A stretch of 14,034 bases of DNA from Scatonaster sp045598705 (GTDB lineage: Bacteria; Bacillota; Clostridia; Saccharofermentanales; Saccharofermentanaceae), in the NCBI GenBank assembly GCA_045598705.1, contig JAZLMM010000019.1:1-14034 (forward strand), read 5' to 3'. Positions 6,893-13,900 of this stretch are shown in pieces. How positions within the stretch are numbered: the stretch's first letter is position 1; each line of letters opens with the position of its first letter. The translations under genes were made by a program, and so were the position numbers. Under the pieces are notes generated by a model. It was not told the DNA's origin and did not search any database. It worked only from the letters and a program-made list of their open reading frames with translations.

Positions 6893-9388
6893 TTATACCA
6901 TTTCTTCCATAAGAATCGTGACGCGTTCCTGAATCGTCTTACTCACCTGCTCTGCACTCTTCGAACCATCGAAGTAAGCAGGCGCTTCTTCCAACACAAT
7001 GTCCATGATCACCGGATTCGTCTGAACCGAACCCGATACTCGCTCGATCAGCTGGATGAACCGTTCAGCATTCTCTTGATTACATACGGCCTCACTTTCG
7101 ATTCGACCCGGCTCATTACGAAACAGCTCAACTTTTCGATTGTAATCTGCGATTTCCGCATCGAATGCTTTCTGCGCGCTCGAACGAGCGACCCAGACAC
7201 CTCTCGTATCTACTGAAGCGAAACGATCCAATGTACTCGGTTGTAGCATAAAGAGGATGAAGTCCCAAGCCTCTTCCTTACATTCGGAGAAAGCAGAAAT
7301 CCCAACGGAAATCATCGCTTCTGCAGAGATTCCCTTGCCTGCCGACGTTGGCCACCCAAGGAAAAGCGGATGATTCGAACAAAGATCCGCATACATCGCA
7401 AAGCCCCACAAGGCGTCCGCGCCGAATGTATCTAATGCGCATACACCATCTTCCATCATCAATGAATTTGGGGAGTGGTACCCCCAGCTATCGTACTCCT
7501 CCATAAGTGCCCTCTCTTTGTCCGCCGAGATACGTCCACCATACTTCTTCGCAATGTCTAAGAGTCGGATAAAATCCGGGCTGTCGAAATGTGCCACATT
7601 CTGATCGAAATCAACGTAATGGTTCATGTCGTGATAAAGAAGTTCGAGTAGTATTCCGGTCTGGTCCGTTACCGCAAGATTCGCAAAATTCAGTCGGTTA
7701 CTGTAACCCATAATCGGATAGATCGCAGGTCCCAGTGCGTCGATCTTCTGCTCGAAGATCTCCGGCGTCCAATCTTCCATCTCACCAAGTGTGGCAGGAT
7801 TGCCGACGAACCCTCCCACCGACACGGCCAGCGGCATCTGATACAGTTTCCCATTCATCTCAAATGCACGGAAAACATTGTCAAAGTAAAGACTTCGATC
7901 AATACCTTGGGGGCCGTCTAGATATGTATTAAGGTCTACCAGCACACGCTCGGTATTGAACTGGCTATATGCCGCACAATTGAGCAGAATATCCGGGCCA
8001 CTTCCTGATTTCATGCTCAGTAGAATCTGGTCCGCCATGTCATTCCTCATTTTGTCGTAGGGAAGTCCGGTGTCCCCCTCCGGCAGATACATTCGAACAC
8101 GCGTCTTACTGTTGGGATTGGCGTTATAGTCAGTCAATAGTCGTTCGAATTTCGTATCACCTTCACAGGTCGCAACGTATATCACGCGTTTTCCCGCATG
8201 AGGATTCTTCTCTTCTCGATGAAGCTTGATCATATGACCTTTCACCGTCGAAGTCTCGCCTGTACCGGTGTAAACATTCGAAAGATAGCACACCTCTCGT
8301 TGGTCCGCACTGACTTTTATATCCTCGAGGTTGTTCGGACGTACCACATCCGTGTAGTCAAAGTTCACCATCACTTCTTCCGTGCCTTGAAGCAGATCAC
8401 ATCGAGTAATGTCCGAACCTTCCATTCGCTTAATGATGACACCATTACTCTCTATCCAAGAACTGTGCGTGGGGTTCTTAATCTCGACGACCTCCCCAAG
8501 TTTCGCCGTTTCCGGATCCACTTTCTGCATGAAATATTTGCTTTCATCGATTCCATCGAAATCATAATCCGATTGCTTAGAAATCAGATAGATATCTCCA
8601 TCGATTCTGATCAAGTTGACGAGTTCATTGTCACACAAGCCACATCCGATTTGCTTGCCTTTCGGATCGATCAGCAATACCCCATTCACACTATATGAAG
8701 TAGTCAGGAAATTACCATTATCTAATGCTAGATATTCCATACAGCAATCCAATACTTCGCTTGACATCGCATGAATTCGCTCACCCTTTTCATTCAGGAA
8801 AACGACTTTCGTATGAGTGGACTGTTGCATCGGGTTGAACTCGTTCAACACCACTCCAAATTCCTGATCGTCTTTGCTTAGCGTACCTACCCAGCTTTCA
8901 TACAAATCAAACTTGATTTGTTCCACCAGTTGACCGTTCATGTCGCAAATCAGGATACCTTCTTCACTCGTAGAATGTTGAAGTTCATAATAACGCAGTA
9001 AATCTCCCTGTTTGTTGCAATTGAGCTGATCCATCTCCTCTTGTTCCGCCTCAGAAAGTTCGCGCGACACGTTATAACGAAGCAGAACATAATCTTTCCA
9101 GAAGGTGGTGGCATACACCTTAATGTCTGCATATTCTTCACCCTGTGGCATGGCAAACTCCACTTCCGTGGAAGAGAAATATGGTTCACTCTCCGCCACA
9201 TACAACGGGCGTCCTGCCGCATCGGTCTCGACACTTGGCACACTTTCACTGGATGCAGCCGTCTCAGTCTGCGATGCATCGCCACTGTTACTTTCACCCG
9301 AATCTTTCTTACAGGCCGCAAGTGGCAGCATCAGCGCACCACATAGCAACCATGCCAACACACGACTTCTGGTATTCATGCTCTTCAT
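6893..9388 (-). CDS. Large lipoprotein: N-terminal beta-rich region plus family 1 extracellular solute-binding domain
   Basis: The product is 831 residues, with a lipoprotein signal peptide ending in LPLAAC (lipidated Cys26) and a Ser/Thr/Glu-rich linker (30-60). Residues about 85-395 contain repeated short beta-strand-like segments with turn motifs (GILICDMNGQLVEQI, KVVFLNEKGERI, GVLLIDPKGKQI), suggesting a beta-propeller-like module. Residues about 399-831 resemble a family 1 ABC-transporter binding protein, with GPDILL, VLVDLNTYLD and MNGKLYQMPLAV in the expected order. Binding proteins of this family usually have 400-450 residues, so this is about twice the normal length. No ABC permease or ATPase gene adjoins it, so the ligand and transporter are unknown, and a sensory role is possible. 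The ATG at 9388 has GGAGG 6 bases upstream. The longer frame to 9421 lacks a ribosome binding site and would bury the signal peptide behind 11 extra residues. Confidence 0.85.
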   Translation of the reverse strand: MKSMNTRSRVLAWLLCGALMLPLAACKKDSGESNSGDASQTETAASSESVPSVETDAAGRPLYVAESEPYFSSTEVEFAMPQGEEYADIKVYATTFWKDYVLLRYNVSRELSEAEQEEMDQLNCNKQGDLLRYYELQHSTSEEGILICDMNGQLVEQIKFDLYESWVGTLSKDDQEFGVVLNEFNPMQQSTHTKVVFLNEKGERIHAMSSEVLDCCMEYLALDNGNFLTTSYSVNGVLLIDPKGKQIGCGLCDNELVNLIRIDGDIYLISKQSDYDFDGIDESKYFMQKVDPETAKLGEVVEIKNPTHSSWIESNGVIIKRMEGSDITRCDLLQGTEEVMVNFDYTDVVRPNNLEDIKVSADQREVCYLSNVYTGTGETSTVKGHMIKLHREEKNPHAGKRVIYVATCEGDTKFERLLTDYNANPNSKTRVRMYLPEGDTGLPYDKMRNDMADQILLSMKSGSGPDILLNCAAYSQFNTERVLVDLNTYLDGPQGIDRSLYFDNVFRAFEMNGKLYQMPLAVSVGGFVGNPATLGEMEDWTPEIFEQKIDALGPAIYPIMGYSNRLNFANLAVTDQTGILLELLYHDMNHYVDFDQNVAHFDSPDFIRLLDIAKKYGGRISADKERALMEEYDSWGYHSPNSLMMEDGVCALDTFGADALWGFAMYADLCSNHPLFLGWPTSAGKGISAEAMISVGISAFSECKEEAWDFILFMLQPSTLDRFASVDTRGVWVARSSAQKAFDAEIADYNRKVELFRNEPGRIESEAVCNQENAERFIQLIERVSGSVQTNPVIMDIVLEEAPAYFDGSKSAEQVSKTIQERVTILMEEMV

Positions 9389-9483
9389 ATTGAACCTCCA
9401 CCCAAATCTCCAAGCACCCACGCTTGCCGCTCAACAGAATCTTCTTAATCGAACAAATGGAAAATAACTACATCCACTCTGAT

Positions 9484-9512
9484 TTTATATAAGCAAAACA
9501 ACTCCATCACAA
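9484..9512 (-). promoter_or_regulatory. Probable promoter of the lipoprotein operon
   Basis: On the minus strand TTGTGA (9507-9512) and TATAAA (9484-9489) are separated by 17 bases, a good sigma-A-type spacing with five of six -10 matches. The start would be near 9477, giving a leader of about 90 bases. The -35 box lies inside the hairpin at 9498-9526, which could therefore act as an operator. Confidence 0.55.
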
Positions 9513-9526
9513 AGTGACAGAGTTGT
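9498..9526 (-). other. Inverted repeat: operator or toxin-operon terminator
   Basis: The arms ACAACTC (9498-9504) and GAGTTGT (9520-9526) enclose a second short stem TCAC/GTGA with a three-base loop, separated by a symmetric two-base mismatch. On the minus strand it is followed by TTTTGCTTATAT, so it could end transcription of the toxin-antitoxin genes, whose stop lies about 125 bases upstream. It also overlaps the -35 box of the lipoprotein promoter, which favours a regulatory site. The sequence alone does not decide between the two. Confidence 0.5.
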
Positions 9527-9541
9527 CATAATTAACCAATC

Positions 9542-9573
9542 TGGCAAAAAATGGTGCATTTTTGGCAAAAAAT
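9542..9573 (-). repeat. Two perfect 11-bp direct repeats spaced 21 bp upstream of the lipoprotein promoter
   Basis: ATTTTTTGCCA (minus-strand sequence) occurs at 9542-9552 and 9563-9573, eleven of eleven bases identical, with a 21-bp period of about two helical turns. The nearer copy starts 30 bases upstream of the -35 box. This layout suits a regulator binding the same DNA face twice, or an A-tract UP-like element. The remaining sequence between here and the toxin stop codon at 9652 shows no gene or clear terminator. Confidence 0.55.
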
Positions 9574-9651
9574 ATGTTCTTCACGTTTTCTTGGGAAATG
9601 GAGATTGTTTTTTCAGGCAAGAAATGTTGAATGTTCAGGAGTATTCGCAGA

Positions 9652-10056
9652 TTACACCGTTATGATACATTTCTCTTCATAGTATGGTAATAACGAATCG
9701 TGCGTAACAAAAGACATATTCTCAGCCTTAGCCTGGGCGATCAGCATTCGATCAAACGGATCGCAATGCGGAGGTGCCCCCTCTGCCCTTGTAATTGTCT
9801 CGAGTGCAAACACATGCTTATCCCTTACCTCGACAGATAGGAAGCCTGCCTCCTGACAATACTGCGACAGCTCCATTCCAGTAAACTCCACATTATCCGG
9901 ATGGTTGGCATGCTTAATGGAAACCTCCCAAACAGAAACGGAGCTATAGTATACAGCGTTGTTTTCGTCAAGAATCAGTTCCCGTGCCTTCTTTGGCAAC
10001 CTTGGGTCTTCATTAAGTGCCCAGATGAGGATGTGCGTATCCAGAAGTATATTCAT
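9652..10056 (-). CDS. PIN-domain ribonuclease toxin of a type II toxin-antitoxin system (VapC-like)
   Basis: This 134-residue protein has the PIN-domain acidic residues in order: Asp6 in ILLDTHILIW, Glu44 in VWEVSIK, Asp99 and Asp102 in HCDPFDRMLIAQA, and Asp120 in VTHDS. PIN toxins are Mg2+-dependent endoribonucleases that cut RNA, often tRNA or rRNA, and arrest translation when the antitoxin is lost. The target of this one is unknown. All expected acidic residues are present, so it should be active. Its ATG overlaps the antitoxin stop codon by 4 bases (ATGA), and GGAGG lies 6 bases upstream within the antitoxin gene, so the two are translationally coupled. The DPFDR subclass of PIN toxin is commonly paired with Phd/YefM antitoxins, as here. 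Confidence 0.93.
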   Translation of the reverse strand: MNILLDTHILIWALNEDPRLPKKARELILDENNAVYYSSVSVWEVSIKHANHPDNVEFTGMELSQYCQEAGFLSVEVRDKHVFALETITRAEGAPPHCDPFDRMLIAQAKAENMSFVTHDSLLPYYEEKCIITV

Positions 10057-10292
10057 AACGTACCTCCGAACATCGCCGCTATCTCATCATTATACTGATC
10101 CAGGTCTTTCGGCGACTTTAATTTGCCTTTGGCAACTCCAATGCGGCTTGAAACTGGAGCGTCATTGTACACAACCATTTTTACAACAGGCTTTCCATAT
10201 CTCGCAATAATGATGCATTCTTCTTTACCTGTCTCGATAAGTCTAACAAGATTGGACAGATTTGTCTTTGCTTCAAGGATGTTGACTTGCAT
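10053..10292 (-). CDS. Phd/YefM-family antitoxin paired with the PIN toxin
   Basis: This 79-residue protein begins MQVNILEAKTNLSNLVRLIE, a typical Phd/YefM N-terminus forming the DNA-binding dimer. IIIARYGKPVVKMVV (27-41) forms the core strands. The C-terminal part (about 50-79, with KGKLKSPKDLDQYND) is the likely toxin-wrapping tail and resembles the C-termini of antitoxins partnered with DPFDR PIN toxins. The ATG at 10292 is chosen because GAGGAGG lies 8 bases upstream. The in-frame upstream extension to 10370 has no ribosome binding site and includes the promoter. The complex probably represses its own promoter, judging from the family and from the repeats around the promoter. Confidence 0.92.
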   Translation of the reverse strand: MQVNILEAKTNLSNLVRLIETGKEECIIIARYGKPVVKMVVYNDAPVSSRIGVAKGKLKSPKDLDQYNDEIAAMFGGTL

Positions 10293-10321
10293 GTTTGCCA
10301 CCTCCTCAATGTTGGTCTTCT

Positions 10322-10391
10322 TGACCATATTGTATGTCATGAAGACAAGAAACACAAGCCGATTCTGCAATTTTCCTGACCAACTTGACCA
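10322..10391 (-). promoter_or_regulatory. Toxin-antitoxin promoter with three TGACCA operator-like repeats
   Basis: On the minus strand the boxes TTGTGT (10352-10357) and TACAAT (10329-10334) are 17 bases apart. The plus-strand hexamer TGACCA occurs at 10322-10327 (at the expected start site), 10377-10382 and 10386-10391 (just upstream of the -35 box). The copy at the start site is half of the inverted repeat TGGTC-N5-GACCA (about 10313-10327). This arrangement suits autorepression by the antitoxin or the toxin-antitoxin complex (inference). Confidence 0.5.
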
Positions 10392-10393
10392 GT

Positions 10394-10593
10394 TTAAATA
10401 GCTACAGCGTTGCCCTCGTTAAGCCACTGCCTCACCTCACCGATTTCTGCGGCTCAATCGTGAGCGACGCAACTGGCTCTAACAGAGCGCCGTATTCACC
10501 GTAGCACTTCCAATCGAAAAACCAATCGCAAAAAAATACGATTGAAATTATGACTGAAGATATCTTGAAAACACTTAACCTATATTCAGATAG
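10394..10593 (-). other. Spacer with possible fragments of a decayed gene
   Basis: This stretch lies between the antitoxin promoter and the small hydrophobic ORF. On the minus strand, one frame is open from 10593 to a TGA at 10432-10434 without an ATG. Its later part reads like real protein (DWKCYGEYGALLEPVASLTI). Near 10450 another frame continues to a TAA at 10394 with AAEIGEVRQWLNEGNAVAI. The switch looks like one frameshift in a degraded gene, but I recognise no family, and chance cannot be excluded at this length. Confidence 0.18.
10517..10544 (-). terminator. Weak candidate terminator after the small hydrophobic ORF
   Basis: On the minus strand CAATCG (10539-10544) can pair with CGATTG (10523-10528) around a T-rich 10-base loop, followed by GTTTTTCG. 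The stem has only six pairs. A further copy of the arm (10511-10516) permits an alternative pairing. It lies about 120 bases after the small ORF stop codon. Confidence 0.28.
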
Positions 10594-10664
10594 TCAAGGT
10601 TATAACATTGCTGCCGCAGTCGCAAAGCCAGAAGCCCGTTTCGCTCATTCATTCACTTCAATCA

Positions 10665-10748
10665 TTAACCCACTACATTGAAATCCATGATTGCAATCAC
10701 ACCAAATGTAATAATTGTACCCACTGCCAAAACACCTAAAACTAACAT
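10665..10748 (-). CDS. 27-residue hydrophobic small protein, probable single membrane segment
   Basis: This ATG-started 28-codon frame (stop included) has a near-perfect Shine-Dalgarno AAAGGAG (10758-10764) ending 9 bases before the start, the best evidence that it is translated. Residues 1-21 (MLVLGVLAVG, then TIITFGVIAIM) are almost entirely hydrophobic, followed by the short tail DFNVVG. It should insert in the membrane as one helix. I do not recognise a family. Short hydrophobic peptides of this kind include type I toxins, subunits of membrane complexes and sporulation or stress peptides. It is flanked by the terminator of the surface-protein gene (10853-10897) upstream and by a possible terminator downstream, so it is likely its own transcription unit. 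Confidence 0.6.
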   Translation of the reverse strand: MLVLGVLAVGTIITFGVIAIMDFNVVG

Positions 10749-10808
10749 CGCTCTTTTCTCCTTTCGAAATCTTGGTCTCATCATCTCGTTCTACTGACCA
10801 ATCATTCT

Positions 10809-10837
10809 TTTATACGAATGAGTATGAGAAATTGCTA
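10809..10837 (-). promoter_or_regulatory. Possible promoter of the 27-residue ORF
   Basis: On the minus strand TATAAA (10809-10814) lies 17 bases after a poor -35 box TAGCAA (10832-10837). The start would be near 10802, giving a leader of about 54 bases. It sits between the surface-protein terminator and the small ORF, as expected for independent transcription. Confidence 0.3.
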
Positions 10838-10852
10838 CAGAAATGACTTACA

Positions 10853-10897
10853 CGAAACAAAGAAACAGCCATCGTCTCTTTTCCGAAACGATGGCTG
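10853..10897 (-). terminator. Rho-independent terminator of the surface-protein gene
   Basis: A perfect 10-bp stem, CAGCCATCGT with ACGATGGCTG (10888-10897 and 10866-10875), encloses a 12-base loop. On the minus strand it is followed by TTTCTTTGTTT. It starts 43 bases after the stop codon of the repeat protein gene. Confidence 0.85.
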
Positions 10898-10940
10898 CTT
10901 CTTTACTCTTGTTTGTTCGTTCTCAACGTCTCACGCCGTC

Positions 10941-13900
10941 TTAATCTGTAACCTCCAGCGACTGATTAAGATCAAACCTATTGGTAAACATCATTGAATC
11001 AGTAGACGAGTATTCATAATCCATGTTCGTATACGTTGGTTTACCCTCTGAATCAAATGTTACCTTATAGATTTCTTGAGGCATCACAAATTGATTCACG
11101 GCCTTGGTTTGCTTGACGTAGTAAGTAGCATTTGAACTCAGACTACTTGCACTGAACTCAGCCGTATACACTGTCTCCCCTTCTAATTCAAACGATCCGG
11201 TAATCTTAGCAGTATTAATCAGATTCGTACATTCAGAATCACTATAGAGTCCAAACTCCGCTTGCGTCACATCGGGCTCTACAAGATTACTACCCGAAAT
11301 GTTTGCACTAGGGAAAATCGCCCAAATCACTATATTCTCACAAGTAACTTTCGGAGCAGTCGGCTCATCTGGTGATAACCATTTCGCATAGATAGTAGTA
11401 TTTTTGTAAATTTTAGCCCCAGACATAGGAACCGGTTGTGTTAGTTCGTTATCATAGAACCAACCAGCGAATACAAATCCACTTCTGTTAGCCGGAATGT
11501 AAGGAATGCTTCCTCCAACATTTGTAGGAATAAAGAATGTTGGCTGACCATTATTTGCCATCGTTCCGCCGTTGGCATCAAAAGTAAGCGCTACACTATT
11601 CGACCATTGGGCATAGAGAACCGTATCTTGGGTTGGAACGTATTCTCCTGGTTTTACGACCGTGATAAAATCTGAATCTGCATACCAACCAACGAACATG
11701 TAGCCATCTCGTTCAGGGAAAGGCAAGGAACTTATCGGCTGATTGGCCATAACACTCTCACTATAGTTTGCCTTACCATTTATCAAACCGCCATTCGTCT
11801 CGAAAGTAATCGTAATGCCTGACTTCCACTTCGCATAGAAAACAGTATCCGTCTTCGGCACATATCCATATACATCTACTGATTGGATGAAACTTGAATC
11901 TAAATACCAGCCATCGAATACGCACCCCTCTTTACTAGCCATTGGAGCTGTATCGATTTCAGTACCTGACGCAAATGTTTCACTGTACGTTGTGCATGTC
12001 ACATCTCCGTTCAAATATCCGCCGTTCGCATCCCAAGTAATCGAAATTGGTGCTGCCCATTTTGCATAGAAAATATCATTCTGTTTAGGGACATAGCTCG
12101 TCTTCAATGGTTTACTCAAATCGATATCCAAATACCATCCGACAAATACATAACCTTCTCTTACAGGAAATAGACTGTATTCTAGTGGCTGACCCATTGT
12201 AACTGTTTCAGTATAGGAAGGGCAATTGGGATCTTCTAACAGATAGCCACCGTTGGCCTCCCAAGTAATTACAACACCATTGTTCCACTTTGCATAGAAC
12301 GTTACGTTTGTATCAGGAGCAAATGTCTCAACATTCACTTCTAAAGAGAAATCCGGATCCAAATACCAACCATCGAACATATAGCCATCTCGTTCTGGGT
12401 AATAGGTACACGACAAAATCTGACCCTTTGGAACAACTTCTACGATGGAAGTCGTGCCCAAATCGCCATCGAAATATCCGCCATTGCCGACCCAAGTAAC
12501 CTCAACCGGATCAGCCCATTTTGCATAGAATGTCACATTGGAAGTAAGAACAAAGTTCTCAAAGTCTACAGGATTCTTCAAACTCTGGTCAAAATACCAT
12601 CCTGCAAATACTTTACCGGCCTTATCCGGTAGCTGGTATTGACTGATTGCTTGGTTCTTCGGAAGTGTCTCAGTGATAGAAGTGGTCTCTTCAGCTCCAT
12701 AGAAGACTCCACCATTCGCATTCCATGTAACCTCATAGCCTGCAACCCATTTTGCATAGTACTCAGCATCGTATAGCGCTACATAGTAGCCCAGATACAA
12801 TTCATGCGTGCATGCTTGATCTTCGTACCATCCTGCAAAAGCATAACCCCTTCTCTCTGGAATACAGAAATAACCGATGTCTTCCACTTCCTGATTCTTT
12901 GCAACATACTGGGTGCATGTTGTGGTTGTTGTGTCACCATAGTAGAATCCGCCATTTGCATTCCAAGTCAGCGCAACTGCCTCACTCCAGTTTGCATACA
13001 ACGTAACACTTTCTGTCACAATATACGTTTCCAGATCTACTTGATCCGTACAATCTTTATCAAAATACCAACCCTCAAATACATAACCAGTTCTCTCAGG
13101 CAGATACAAACTATACTCACCAATGCAAGTATTAAATGGGAACGTCATTGTCAACTCATCATCTGATTCGAAATAACCACCATTTGCATTCAAGGTAACG
13201 GTAGCACCTTCACTCCACTTTGCATAGAATGTCATGTCACCAGTTGGAACAACTTCAAACGGATCAACATATTCTGTACATTCTGGATCCAAATACCAGC
13301 CATCAAACGCGCTGTTTCCGTTCTTCGGAAGATAGACTGTGTCGATTCCCGCACCAGCACGCACCTTAAGGCTCTCCTCAGTTACGGAAGGATCACCAAA
13401 GCAACCGCCGTTAGCGTTGTAAGTCACGTTGTAAAGAACAATACTCTTGTCGACAGTAACAGTTACAACATCCGTATTTACCGTGCACTCACTGTTCTTC
13501 AAAACACATCTATATACAAAAGCCGCTGTACCATTGCTTACCAGTACTGTTAGTGTATCGGTCTTTACACCGGAATAATTGCTATTAGTCTCGCTGATAT
13601 TGCCCCATGTCTCGCCATCTGAGCTTCTCTGCCATTGGTAAGAAGTAGCGTTATTCGAAGTTGCTGTCATACTCAGTTCTTCACCTATCGCTCCAGAAAT
13701 ACTCGTCGGCTGATCTACGATTACTAGGCTTGGCGCTATTCTTACTGTTATTATGTCTGTTGTCTCTGTACACTCACTGTTCTTAACAACGCATCTGTAT
13801 ACAAAACCTGCTGTACCGTTGTTTACCAAGACGGTCAGTGTATCGGTCTTCACACCAGAATAATTGCTGTTTGATGCACTGATGTTACCCCATGTCTCGC

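Noticed and set aside
10294..10370. Extending the antitoxin to a start at 10370
   Set aside because: The extension covers the promoter and lacks a ribosome binding site, while the ATG at 10292 has GAGGAGG in the right place and matches the usual family N-terminus.
10550..10681. A 43-codon plus-strand ATG frame (begins MTEDILKTLNLYSDS)
   Set aside because: The translation looks reasonable, but there is no Shine-Dalgarno sequence, it runs against every other gene and overlaps the end of the better-supported 27-residue ORF.
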